Positions 1-11,633 of a DNA stretch of 64,000 nucleotides are shown one piece after another. The translations under genes were made by a program, and so were the position numbers. Source of the stretch: Cloacibacillus evryensis DSM 19522 (lineage in GTDB: Bacteria > Synergistota > Synergistia > Synergistales > Synergistaceae). The DNA lies in assembly GCF_000585335.1 (NCBI RefSeq), contig NZ_KK073872.1, forward strand, positions 1,012,501 to 1,076,500, in the 5' to 3' direction. The first letter of the stretch is position 1, and every line of letters begins with the position of its first letter. A model generated the notes under the pieces. That model was not told the DNA's origin. It ran no database searches and worked only from the letters and a program-made list of their open reading frames with translations.

Positions 1-156
1 GGAGCAGTCGCGTAAAGCGACAGCTAAAACAACAAAGTGCCCTTTTGAGACGACCCGACAGGACCTTTTGCTTTCTCATTCTTTTTGTTCAAAAAGAACC
101 ATGACAAAAAGACCTTCAAAACCGCAAGGACAATACAAGGTCAATAAAGGATTTAT
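1..156 (+). other. 16S-23S internal spacer, 3' part
   Basis: This stretch precedes the 23S gene and should be the distal part of the 16S-23S spacer, since the 16S gene itself lies outside the window. I see no tRNA in it. Positions 144-166 are the exact reverse complement of 3122-3144, so the end of the spacer and the start of the 23S form the usual processing stalk cut by RNase III. Small open frames here are not credible genes. Confidence 0.8.
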
Positions 157-158
157 GA

Positions 159-3130
<2,972 letters not shown>

Positions 3131-3150
3131 CATAAATCCTTTATAGACCT

Positions 3151-3279
3151 GATTTTGACAGAACTTTGCCCCAGAAGCCGCAAAGCGCTGGTCGGGCTCG
3201 CGTCGACGCACTAGAGTGCGTCTTAACTCGCCCTCCTTACGCGCTTCACGTCTTCTGGAACAAATCTCTGCCAAAATCA
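3151..3279 (+). repeat. Long imperfect inverted repeat in the 23S-5S spacer
   Basis: The arms 3151-3178 and 3252-3279 are near-perfect reverse complements over about 27 bases with a few mismatches, and a second short hairpin (GACGCACT / AGTGCGTC) sits between them near 3204-3221. The likely role is folding and processing of the spacer between 23S and 5S. It could also be the remains of a small inserted element. Confidence 0.55.
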
Positions 3280-3311
3280 CAAAAGTTAGAGGGTCTACAG
3301 TCCAAAGCGTG

Positions 3312-3320
3312 TGATATAAT
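3312..3320 (+). promoter_or_regulatory. Possible extended -10 promoter ahead of 5S
   Basis: The bases TGATATAAT are a perfect extended -10 box about 56 bp before the 5S gene. There is no convincing -35 box at the right distance, which extended -10 promoters can do without. It could give 5S-only transcripts. It could also be chance in an AT-rich spacer. Confidence 0.35.
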
Positions 3321-3375
3321 ATCTCGCGTGGAAAATGACAAAGCAGATGAACGCGCAAGCGTTTATTCATAAAGT

Positions 3376-3492
3376 TTCCGGTGATTATGGAGAGAGGGTC
3401 CCACCCAGTTCCATGCCGAACCTGGCAGTTAAGCCTCTCATCGCCGATGGTACTACGGAGGGTATCCGTGGGAGAGTAGGTCGTTGCCGGAA
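3376..3492 (+). rRNA. rrf: 5S ribosomal RNA
   Basis: A 117-nt RNA whose ends pair (TTCCGG with CCGGAA). It contains the conserved loop sequence CCATGCCGAAC and the 3' domain GGGAGAGTAGG typical of 5S rRNA. It sits about 245 bp after the 23S end and just before a terminator, in the normal rrn order. Confidence 0.95.
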
Positions 3493-3503
3493 TTAATTGA
3501 GAA

Positions 3504-3541
3504 AAGAGAGTTGAGACTTTTAGTCTTGGCTCTCTTTTTTT
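3504..3541 (+). terminator. Intrinsic terminator of the rRNA operon
   Basis: An AGAGAG... stem pairs with ...CTCTCT through about 13 pairs (some G-U) around a TTTTA loop and is followed by a run of T. It ends the rRNA operon. The following ~160 bp up to the next gene hold no feature I can call. Confidence 0.9.
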
Positions 3542-3700
3542 GTCTTCGCGCGCAGGAGCTGCTGGCTCTCTGCCGCCTGGTGCCGCATACAGCGGCGGCC
3601 TGCGTTAACGGTACGTTACCGGCCATAAATCGTCATTAATGCTTAGGGCGATTGTATGTAGTTATGATATACATACTTAGCTCGTTTTCTGGTTTTATAT

Positions 3701-5923
3701 ATGGGAGGGCGATATAACAATTTATGGATGGTGATCGAGATAAAGGCTTCGGTTTTTGCAGGCAAAAGGTATCCTTCTTATCGCATGTTCGCGTTTATTG
3801 TCACACTGTCTATCTTTTTTCTTGATCCAAGCGTGGTTTGGGGGTTCCCCGCGTTGGATGAGCTTGAGGGCAAAGCCGGCGACGGTCCAGAGGTGCTGGC
3901 GGCCATATCGGCGATGCGGCGCGACGCGCTTACCGAGGAACTTGAATTACAGAGGGAGGGCGTCCGTTATTTTTTCAACGCCTCCTATGGCTATAATGAC
4001 GAACCGCAGTATGTCGGCAGTTCCACCAATATAAGCTATGAAAAGATCACAGTGGGAACGGGGCTTAGTTTTCCGCTTTTCGGTACGTGGAACAGGCTCA
4101 GGATAAACAGGCTCAACGCGGAGATAACGGCGATAGATTCCAAATACCGACCGCAAATGCTCGCGCTTCACAATTTGACGGCGCTGCGGAAGGCATACGC
4201 GGTCTTATGGATAGAATCTCAGAAGATAAAACTGGCAAAGCAGTTTCTCCGTTCCCGTGAGGATGTGACGAGGTATCTTGACGAGAGAAGGGACGCGTTT
4301 CTTCTTTTGGAGGCGGATAATCTTGAATTCCGTGCCGCTTATGATATGGCGAAACGTGACATAGCCGTCTCAAATCTGAGGAGGGTGCAGGCGCTTCAGG
4401 TGATCCGTCTGGCTACCGGCGTTATGTGGCCGATGCCGGAGGAGCCTCCCTTCCCGACGCTGCCGGTGTTTGAGGGTGCGAATGCCGACGTCGCCGCAAA
4501 TCCGGCTTCTCTGATGAGGAGGGAGGGGCTGGAAAAGTACGCCGAACTTGTCGATGTCACGAAACGGGTAGACCGAGATAGCGCGCTGGTGCTTGGAATA
4601 ACCGGAAGTAAAGAGGAACCCGGCGATTATGGCAGCGGAGTGTATCTTGGATTCAATATTTCCGAGCCGCTTAAAACGGCCGTTTCCCGCGAGGACAAGG
4701 CAAACCTCGCGGCGCGCGCCGACTATGAGCGCGCGGAGCGCGAGGAACACTTTGCCCGTATGAAGCTGGAGGGCGAGGCGGAAGAGGCTCTCTCTTACGC
4801 GGCATACGCTGCGGCGAATATCGAGGCACAGCTTTCCCGGCTGAGGGCGATATCGGAAAATGTTCGTGAGAAGCTGCTGCGTCACGCCTCAATCGCCGGC
4901 GATACCTTTGAGCAGCTGCAGAGCGGCCGTTATCAATATTATCGGGTGGCGATGGATGTGCTTGACTCGTACCTTCTTTTTATGGAAAGCGGCGCGGATA
5001 TACTCTGTTACGCCTATCCGCGCGGCCGGGAGAGCGAGCCCTCCGACCGTACTTCCGTTGCCTCCGCGGAGGCGATAGGGAAGATGCTGTCGCCTCAGTG
5101 GTTTTCGGGAGCCTTCGCCGTTCCGGCTGCGGCAACGGGGCTGAACGGCGGCGTATCTGGCAGGCCGGAAAGCGTCTATATATGGGAGGCGGCTCCGTTT
5201 CTCCGCCCTGATTCGCGGCGTCTCATGCTGAACAGGCTGCGGGAGCGCGGCATCACAAAGGTGCTGATATCATTCACGGGCAAAGAGCTAAGCAGCTTTC
5301 AGGGCGGGGAGGCGCGAAATAATTTAAAAACCCTTCTTGCGGAGGGGGAGGCCATGGGGGTATCTTTTGAGCTGCTTCTGGGCGAGCCTACCTGGCTTTT
5401 TCCGGGGAACAGGGGCAAGCTGATTTCTATAATAAGGTCTATGTCCGCTTTCCCATTTGGCGGCATACACCTCGACATAGAGCCCGATTCCCTGCCGGGG
5501 GCGGCGAATATGCGCCCGAAGCTGCTTTCTCTGCTCATCGACACGATAAAGGAGTCATGCGCGGCGGCCCGCGCGCCGGTCTCTGTCTCAATACATCCGA
5601 GGTATCTTGAGGGAAAGCTGGGGGAGATTGTTGCCAAAAGGCTGCCGCCTGCCTGCATCGGCTATATAGCGCCGATGATATATTCCACGAACGCCGATAA
5701 GACGGCGTCAAGAATGTCACGCATCCTCACCGGTCATCCGCAATTTAATTTTGTGCTGGCGCAGAGCGTGGAGCGATCACTGCCAGATAATGAAAGCTAT
5801 GCCTCCGCGGGGACCGGCGTTTTTTTAACCTCGATGGGCGAGCTGGGGAAAAAACTTTCTTTATACGGCAACTACCGGGGGATCGTCGTGCAGGATTGGA
5901 AAGATTATGAGGTGATGCGCTGA
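3701..5923 (+). CDS. TolC-like outer-membrane protein fused to GH18-like barrel
   Basis: Predicted exported protein of 740 residues. Residues about 30-48 are hydrophobic and look like a signal peptide. Residues about 55-430 are alpha-helical, charged and repetitive, as in TolC/OEP outer-membrane efflux proteins. Residues about 490-740 resemble a TIM-barrel glycoside hydrolase: a GGIHLDIEPD segment near residue 590 recalls the DxE motif of GH18, and YIAPMIY recalls its later strand motif. The start is uncertain: neither ATG 3701 nor ATG 3728 has a well-placed ribosome site, and 3785 is also possible. It is the first gene of a cluster with an HlyD-like protein, a degenerate-GGDEF regulator and a GT2 synthase, so the inferred job is export of a polysaccharide across the outer membrane plus its trimming. 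The GH assignment is by motif only. Confidence 0.75.
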   Translation: MGGRYNNLWMVIEIKASVFAGKRYPSYRMFAFIVTLSIFFLDPSVVWGFPALDELEGKAGDGPEVLAAISAMRRDALTEELELQREGVRYFFNASYGYNDEPQYVGSSTNISYEKITVGTGLSFPLFGTWNRLRINRLNAEITAIDSKYRPQMLALHNLTALRKAYAVLWIESQKIKLAKQFLRSREDVTRYLDERRDAFLLLEADNLEFRAAYDMAKRDIAVSNLRRVQALQVIRLATGVMWPMPEEPPFPTLPVFEGANADVAANPASLMRREGLEKYAELVDVTKRVDRDSALVLGITGSKEEPGDYGSGVYLGFNISEPLKTAVSREDKANLAARADYERAEREEHFARMKLEGEAEEALSYAAYAAANIEAQLSRLRAISENVREKLLRHASIAGDTFEQLQSGRYQYYRVAMDVLDSYLLFMESGADILCYAYPRGRESEPSDRTSVASAEAIGKMLSPQWFSGAFAVPAAATGLNGGVSGRPESVYIWEAAPFLRPDSRRLMLNRLRERGITKVLISFTGKELSSFQGGEARNNLKTLLAEGEAMGVSFELLLGEPTWLFPGNRGKLISIIRSMSAFPFGGIHLDIEPDSLPGAANMRPKLLSLLIDTIKESCAAARAPVSVSIHPRYLEGKLGEIVAKRLPPACIGYIAPMIYSTNADKTASRMSRILTGHPQFNFVLAQSVERSLPDNESYASAGTGVFLTSMGELGKKLSLYGNYRGIVVQDWKDYEVMR

Positions 5924-6954
5924 TGAGGATATCGTTCGGCAAGATGGGCGATCCGGAGAGTAAGGACGGAATGAAGATAAATTACGCCCCGGCAAAGAGG
6001 AAGGTTTCAAAGGTAACGTGGTGGCTGATATTGGCCGCGGTGTTCACTCCGTTTCTGTGGCTGCTTGTTTCACTGGGAGCGAACTGGCTCTTTGTATCCT
6101 CTTCGGGTGTTGTGGCAATGGATTCCTATCCGGTGAGCGTCGTCGGAGGCGGAGTCGTGACGAAAATATATGTAAAGCCGGGTGAGTTTGTGCGCGCGGG
6201 CAGCCGCCTTGCGGAGGTAAAGAGAAATATTCCCGAGGCGGAGGCGGCGGAGCGGCAGCGCGTGGAGGCCGAACTTGAGGCGCTTGGCCGCGCCGGCGGT
6301 ACCGCGGTTTCAAACCGTCCGTCAAGCTATCAGGACGGCATGATGGCCCATCTCGCGAATGAGGAACGCGTTATGAAGGAACTGATGGAAAAAGGAGCCG
6401 CCACCCGCGCCGAATATAATCAGGCGAAGGAGCGCCGGCTCGCCTCTCAGAGAGATATCGAGGCGCTGAAAAATCCGCCGGCACTGCCTGACGCCGGTGT
6501 CGAGACCAGAAAAATGTATCTGAAAAGGTATGCCGATATGCTTGCGGAGAAACAGAGCACGCCGCTTACGATCTACGCCCCGCGCGCGGGAAGGGTAGAG
6601 TACATATCGGTTACGCCGGGCTATGACACGGCGGGCGAACATGAGCTGATGCGGATAGCCGACCCCGGCGAGCCGTATGTTATCGCCTATGTACTTCCGG
6701 AAAACTATGACGATCGGGTACGGCCGGGAAGGGTCGTTGAGGTGCGTCTCCCCGGCAGCGGCAGGACGATAGAGGCCGTGGTATCCGAGCCTCCGCTGAA
6801 TGCCAACAGCGTGCCCGGGGGTCTCTCCGACACGATACTTTCAGGGAGGCGCGGCATTGTCGTTTTTCTGAAACCGAACGAGCGTCTCCTGCCGGAGGAG
6901 AGCGTCAACGGGATGCCGGTCCGCGTCGACTGGGGAATCAGGTTCTTTCGTTAG
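5923..6954 (+). CDS. HlyD/Alg44-like membrane-fusion protein
   Basis: Periplasmic adaptor of 343 residues anchored by one N-terminal membrane helix (about residues 32-55). After the helix comes a half-lipoyl segment (VVTKIYVKPGEFVRAGSRL), a short helical hairpin (about 95-175) and a second lipoyl/barrel part with IYAPRAGRVEYISVTPG. This order is that of HlyD-type adaptors and of Alg44-like proteins of polysaccharide synthases. Its ATG overlaps the stop of the TolC-like gene (ATGA), so the two are translationally coupled and probably physically joined in the envelope. Expected partners are the outer-membrane protein before it and the glycosyltransferase at 9762. Confidence 0.82.
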   Translation: MRISFGKMGDPESKDGMKINYAPAKRKVSKVTWWLILAAVFTPFLWLLVSLGANWLFVSSSGVVAMDSYPVSVVGGGVVTKIYVKPGEFVRAGSRLAEVKRNIPEAEAAERQRVEAELEALGRAGGTAVSNRPSSYQDGMMAHLANEERVMKELMEKGAATRAEYNQAKERRLASQRDIEALKNPPALPDAGVETRKMYLKRYADMLAEKQSTPLTIYAPRAGRVEYISVTPGYDTAGEHELMRIADPGEPYVIAYVLPENYDDRVRPGRVVEVRLPGSGRTIEAVVSEPPLNANSVPGGLSDTILSGRRGIVVFLKPNERLLPEESVNGMPVRVDWGIRFFR

Positions 6955-7437
6955 GAGTGAATTTCAAATATGAAAAAATATCCGGTTTTGAGGCTGCTGA
7001 ACGGAGGCAACGCTCCCGGCGACGGGGCGGCCCATGATTACGGTTCCGTACGCGAGTTGCTTGCCGCGGAGCATAGCCCCGCTATAATCATCATCGATTC
7101 GTCCCGGTATTTGCCGGGAGAGGGAAGAGCGTACTACGAAGATATCCTGAACCTTCGCCAGAGCCCGGTCTTTTGCTATGCTCCAATTTTTTCACACGTT
7201 CGGTATGCGGTCTTGACATTCTGGCTGACGGCGTTTCTGACGATATCGGCGCCATCGAGAGGGAAGGCGGTGCCATACTCGCTCGCGGAGAGAGGGTAAA
7301 GGCATCCTCCCTGGCCGGAAGCTACAAGCTGCGGATGCTCAGTTACATGTATGCGAGGGGCAGCGGCTACGAGCTGACCCCTTACTGTGTTCCCGGCTCG
7401 AAATGGATATATGGATATCCCGCCGCCGCTGTGATCA

Positions 7438-8734
7438 CAGGGCAAACGCATCAACATTCTGAGATTAACTTGATCATATAATCATTATCCCATCCAGCCT
7501 TAAGGCGTTTTCCCCTAAGGCTGGTTTTGCCGGATTTGTCTTGTTTCAGTAAATTAATTGCACAATGCCTGATGATTGCCATATTTGCGGCACTGTTTTT
7601 TTGTCTGTTGCGCATCGCGTCTTCATTGAATATCACATCAAGAACCCAATGGAGACTGTTTTCGATACCCCAGTGTGAACGTACTGACCGTCCTATTTCT
7701 GCCGCGTCAGCCGGCAGACTGCTTATGTAGTATCTTCGTTCCACAGAACTCTGAGTGCCGGATTCTCTTGTGGATTCCACCATGATTATGCTCTTGAGCC
7801 CCTTCCATTTATCAAATTCCGCAATGTCTATTTTCTCATTGTTTTCTATTGCAGCGACGTTCCTTTTTTCTATACGACCGTGGCTTTTTTCAATCGTCGC
7901 ATATGATGTGTGAGTTACTCCGGCGTAATCTGTTTTCTCTTCGCATTTGAAAAGATGTTCCGCCATTTCCAGCGTGCCGCCCTGATTGCCTTTCAAGGCC
8001 AGCAGGTAATTCCCTTTCATAGAGACGATCTTATCTGCTATTGCTTTCTGGCATCCCATGGCGTCTATTGTTATAGTGCAGTTTTTGATATCAAGCATAT
8101 CCAGAAGGGTCGGAATTGCTGTAATTTCGTTTGACTTAGCTTCCGTTGCTGTTTGGGCTAAAACAATTCCATTATCTGAGGACCACGCACTTACCATATG
8201 CAGGCAATCGCGGTGCTCTGTATTTTTGAAGGACCTTCTGGATGTCTTGCCGTCGATGGCAATGACGCCTTTTAAACGTTCGGACAATGACCTGGCCCAG
8301 TTCGCAAAACACTCCGAAAACTGCTTCGGGTCCAAGGCTGACATTACCCTGTTCATTGTGTCGTGGGAAGGGATTCCATTTGGTAAATCAAGAAACGATT
8401 CAAAGAAATCCTGTTTGCACTTTGCAAAAAGTTCAATGTCGTTAAAGCCTTCCGCACCGCAGATGACCCCGCACAGCACAATAGTAAGAATGTCGGTCAG
8501 GTTGTGCCTGATGTGGTTCTCCGCACGATTGTCAGTGAGAATAGCGAAATGTTGGCTGATGCTTGTTTGCATGTTCATTAAAACACTCCATAAATTATTT
8601 ATTGTAGTTTAGCATATTAATGATTTATTTGATTAGGGATAATACATTTTCATATGATACGTTTCGGTTTATGGTTGCTGGTGATATCGTTTTTTTGTAC
8701 AAAGTTTTTGACCTTTATTGATGCGTTTGCCCTG
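7438..8734 (-). mobile_element. ISAs1-family insertion sequence, copy 1
   Basis: A complete 1297-bp element. The ends are 17-bp perfect inverted repeats beginning CAGGGCAAACGC (7438-7454 and 8718-8734). It is flanked by a perfect 10-bp target duplication GCTGTGATCA at 7428-7437 and 8735-8744. It carries one transposase gene on the minus strand. The intact ends, intact gene and exact duplication mean a recent insertion that has not been rearranged. Confidence 0.96.
7451..8578 (-). CDS. ISAs1-family transposase
   Basis: DDE transposase of 375 residues, full length for the family. The catalytic segments are visible: AIDGKTSRRS (first D), TIDAMGCQ (second D) and HWGIENSLHWVLDVIF(N)ED (E region). 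The N-terminal part (LTDILTIVLCGVICGAEGF) is the DDE_Tnp_1-associated domain typical of ISAs1/H-repeat elements. It appears intact and able to move the element. It is only about 34-37% alike by eye to the second ISAs1-type transposase at 55965, so the two elements are different members of the family. Confidence 0.95.
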   Translation of the reverse strand: MNMQTSISQHFAILTDNRAENHIRHNLTDILTIVLCGVICGAEGFNDIELFAKCKQDFFESFLDLPNGIPSHDTMNRVMSALDPKQFSECFANWARSLSERLKGVIAIDGKTSRRSFKNTEHRDCLHMVSAWSSDNGIVLAQTATEAKSNEITAIPTLLDMLDIKNCTITIDAMGCQKAIADKIVSMKGNYLLALKGNQGGTLEMAEHLFKCEEKTDYAGVTHTSYATIEKSHGRIEKRNVAAIENNEKIDIAEFDKWKGLKSIIMVESTRESGTQSSVERRYYISSLPADAAEIGRSVRSHWGIENSLHWVLDVIFNEDAMRNRQKNSAANMAIIRHCAINLLKQDKSGKTSLRGKRLKAGWDNDYMIKLISEC

Positions 8735-9761
8735 GCTGTGATCATGGAACGCGAGCCGCAAACCGACGAAACATGTTATGATTGCCGCGACATCCGCTCA
8801 TACAATCGTTTCGTCTTTGACGACAAGGAGATGGCGGCAGCGACGAAATGGATAAGAAACTTGCAGCGGCGAGGTTATACCGAGCATACGGCCATATATG
8901 ACCGCATAAGGCTCTGCCCGAAATGCCAGACCGGGCATCTCAATTATGTCGATGTCTGCCCGAACTGCGGCAGTCTTAATATCGCCAAGAAGCGGATGCT
9001 GCATTGCTTCACCTGCGGCAATGTAGCTCCCGAGTCCGATTTCAGGCGTGATTTCTCGCTTGTTTGCCCTCGCTGCGATACAAAACTTCGTCATATCGGC
9101 AGCGACTACGATCATCCGCTCGAATCTTACCAGTGCGAGGATTGCGGCTCGTCGTTTGTCGAAGCGGACGTAAAGGTATCATGCCTCAATTGCGGGTCGC
9201 AGTCGCTTCCCGGCGAACTCACGATAAATAATTTCTATGGATACAGGCTCGGCGAACGTGGGGAAGAGGCGGTGCGCACCGGCATCATATCCGAAGATTT
9301 CACGCTCTTCGGAGGGACCAACGTCGTGAGCATACAGACATTCTGCAGCGTTGTCAAATGGCTTTCAAGTTTTCGCGGGCGCTATCCCGACGCCGGGTTC
9401 TCCCTGCTGCGGGTAAAACTTATCGGCCTTTCGGAGGCGGAAGACGTGATCGGGGCAGCCGAACTTAGAAAGCTGATAGCTGAGCTTGACACAAGGATAA
9501 GGGCCTCCGTGCGCGAGACGGATATCACGACGCTTGACGAAGACGGAACGTTCTGGCTGATATTGCCGCGCACGTCGCTTGATGGGGGAACGGCCCTCGC
9601 GAAGAGGCTGGAGGAAATGTCGTCCCTCTTTGGCGAACAGGCAGCCGGCAAGCTGAGGCTGTCCGCGAAATGTTTCATGGTATCCGACGCCGTCGCCAAG
9701 GTGCCGCCTCAAGAGCTGCTTAAAAAACTCGCGAAAGAGGATTAAGGAAGGCCGCCTTTAA

Positions 9762-11093
9762 ATGTACGAGTACCTTCTGGCGTTTCTGAAGCCCATAATC
9801 GAGCCGTTTATGAGCGGCGACGCCTGGCCGCTCATAATGCGCTTCATGCCCTTTATCATCTTCTATGAGCTGCCATACGCTCTGCTCATATACGCGGGCG
9901 TGATGAAATATATCTGGGAACGCGGCGGAGAGGGGCCCAGGCGCCCCTATTTTCCTCCGGTATCATGCGTTATAACCTGCTACAGCGAAGGGCGCGGCGT
10001 GCAGGGGACCATCCGTTCCCTTACCGAGCAGGTATATCCCGGAAGAATACAGATGATAGCGATGATCGACGGAGCGGCGCGGAATAAGGATACCTATGAA
10101 TCGGCCCTTGAGATGAGGGGCTATGTGCGGAGTTTTGCGGCGAGAAGCCTGGAAGTCGTTCCGAAATGGCAGAGGGGAGGAAGGGTGTCAAACATCAACA
10201 CCGGCCTTAATTATGTAAACGGGGAGATACTGTTCATCCTGGACGGAGATACCTCATTTGATAACGACATGGTCGAACGCGCCGTGCGTCATTTTGAAGA
10301 TCCGTCCGTAGCCGCCGTATCCGGCTGCCTGCGCGTCCGCAACGCCGACAGCTCGCTTGTCGCTTCACTGCAGGCGGTGGAATACTTCATTTCGATACAG
10401 ACGGCAAAGACCGGGCTCAGCGAATTCAACCTCGTCAATAACGTCTCCGGGGCTTTCGGTATATTCCGGCGTTCGGTCGTCGAGCTGGTGCGCGGGTGGG
10501 ACGCCGGTACCGCGGAAGATCTCGACATGACGCTGCGCATAAAGCAATACTTCGGCCGCTACGGCGGAAAGTTCAGGATAGTCTTCGACCCCGAGGCTAT
10601 GGGCCATACCGACGTGCCCGACACCCTGCTTGGGTACTTCAGGCAAAGGATAAGATGGGACGGCGACCTGCCCTTCATCTATTTCAAAAAACACTGGCGC
10701 GCATTCAGCGCGCGCCTTCTCGGCTGGCCGAACTTTATCATGGCTGTCCTTAACGGGCTCTATTCCCAGATAGTCCTGCCCTTCATCATCTTCACGTATA
10801 CCCTCTGGCTCTTCTGGGAATATCCGCTCAGCTATGTACTGAGCCTTCTCTTTGTCGTATATCTTTTCTACTTCCTGCTGCTCACTGCGATGTACGTGAC
10901 CTCGCTCATCTTCATTTCCGAACGGAAAAAAGATGATCTGTCGAGGCTTCCCCTGCTGCCGCTGTTTCCGCTCTTCATCTTTTCGTCACGCATCAACAGC
11001 CTCGTCGCCACGATATATGAGCTTGTATTTAAATCGCATAAAGATTCGTCGATGGCTCCCTGGTGGGTGACGAGAAAAAGCAAGTTTGATTAA
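9762..11093 (+). CDS. Processive family 2 glycosyltransferase (polysaccharide synthase)
   Basis: Inner-membrane protein of 443 residues. There is a membrane segment near residues 22-45, then a GT-A catalytic domain with a nucleotide-binding start (VSCVITCYSEG), the metal-binding LDGDTSF motif, a TAEDLDM base region and QRIRWDGD, the Q(Q/R)xRW-type acceptor motif of processive synthases such as BcsA, PgaC and HasA. Three to four C-terminal helices follow (about 325-425). No PilZ domain is present, so c-di-GMP control, if any, must come from another protein such as the broken regulator upstream. An AAGGAAGG ribosome site lies about 10 bases before ATG. The polymer cannot be told from sequence. 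Confidence 0.88.
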   Translation: MYEYLLAFLKPIIEPFMSGDAWPLIMRFMPFIIFYELPYALLIYAGVMKYIWERGGEGPRRPYFPPVSCVITCYSEGRGVQGTIRSLTEQVYPGRIQMIAMIDGAARNKDTYESALEMRGYVRSFAARSLEVVPKWQRGGRVSNINTGLNYVNGEILFILDGDTSFDNDMVERAVRHFEDPSVAAVSGCLRVRNADSSLVASLQAVEYFISIQTAKTGLSEFNLVNNVSGAFGIFRRSVVELVRGWDAGTAEDLDMTLRIKQYFGRYGGKFRIVFDPEAMGHTDVPDTLLGYFRQRIRWDGDLPFIYFKKHWRAFSARLLGWPNFIMAVLNGLYSQIVLPFIIFTYTLWLFWEYPLSYVLSLLFVVYLFYFLLLTAMYVTSLIFISERKKDDLSRLPLLPLFPLFIFSSRINSLVATIYELVFKSHKDSSMAPWWVTRKSKFD

Positions 11094-11123
11094 AAAATCC
11101 TTACATTGCCGAAGGACCGGCTG

Positions 11124-11150
11124 TTTTTTCCACGCGGCGGCGTGAAAAAA
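11124..11150. terminator. Bidirectional terminator between convergent genes
   Basis: T6 + CACGC stem, GGCG loop, GCGTG + A6. The A/T flanks make it usable from either side, ending the glycosyltransferase transcript (+) and the XRE gene (-). Confidence 0.7.
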
Positions 11151-11160
11151 TAACTTTCCG

Positions 11161-11553
11161 TTATATTCTGTCTTTCATAAAATCCGAAAGCTTCTTCAAA
11201 TCGCGGACATACGATAGCACCTTTATCTTTTCTTCCATCGGCAGTTCAGCGACGACCGCGAAAATCTCCCGCGTTATGCCGTTTGCCGCGGCGATCTCAC
11301 CGTTGTCGCCCGTGTATTTGAGGAATGGGCATTCTATCTGGTTTTCTTTTTCTGCGTCTTTTTTATCATCTTCACCCATCAGCGAAACTAAAGAGACCTC
11401 CAGCGCGGCGGCAATCTTCTCTAACGTTTTTAAAGACGGACGTTTTTTCCCGTTTTCGATCTCGGATATGTAACTTACGGAGAGATCCACCTTTTCAGCG
11501 AGGTTTTCCTGCGTCAATCTCCGGGCTATCCGATACTTCTGAATTTTCCACAT
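11161..11553 (-). CDS. XRE/Cro-CI family transcription regulator
   Basis: DNA-binding protein of 130 residues. Residues 1-60 form a Cro/CI helix-turn-helix (RRLTQENLAEKVDLSVSYIS, then IENGKKRPSLKTLEKIAAAL). The C-terminal half has no catalytic motif and is probably for dimerisation. It is divergent from the small membrane protein and surface-protein genes, and the shared upstream region has two TTAGCGAA repeats, so it probably controls itself and them. Confidence 0.88.
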   Translation of the reverse strand: MWKIQKYRIARRLTQENLAEKVDLSVSYISEIENGKKRPSLKTLEKIAAALEVSLVSLMGEDDKKDAEKENQIECPFLKYTGDNGEIAAANGITREIFAVVAELPMEEKIKVLSYVRDLKKLSDFMKDRI

Positions 11554-11633
11554 TAGACGAGCCCCTTTCTCTTACCAATTTACTTAGAAAAGAGCTAAAT
11601 TACTATCAGTTATAATCGAAATAAATTTAACTA

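Larger units (their letters stand above)
6970..9745 (+). pseudogene. Broken zinc-ribbon / degenerate-GGDEF regulator (TackOD1-like)
   Basis: Originally one gene of about 489 codons with a good ribosome site (TAGGAGTG) before ATG 6970. It is now split. First, the frame shifts at the T6 run 7187-7192: one missing T joins the segment ending CYAPIF to FTRSVCGLDILADG. Second, an ISAs1-family element occupies 7438-8734; removing it with one copy of the duplication joins PAAAVI to MEREPQ in frame. The restored protein has an N-terminal region I cannot assign (perhaps a degenerate receiver), seven CxxC knuckles (CYDC through CLNC), which resemble the TackOD1 zinc output domain, and a C-terminal GGDEF-like fold where the signature reads EDGTF, so no cyclase activity is expected. 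By analogy with PelD it could sense c-di-GMP for the neighbouring synthase. The 3' part could still be expressed. Confidence 0.8.

Noticed and set aside
1-156. tRNA gene in the rRNA spacer
   Set aside because: No T-loop (GGTTCGA-type) or acceptor pairing could be found in the visible part.
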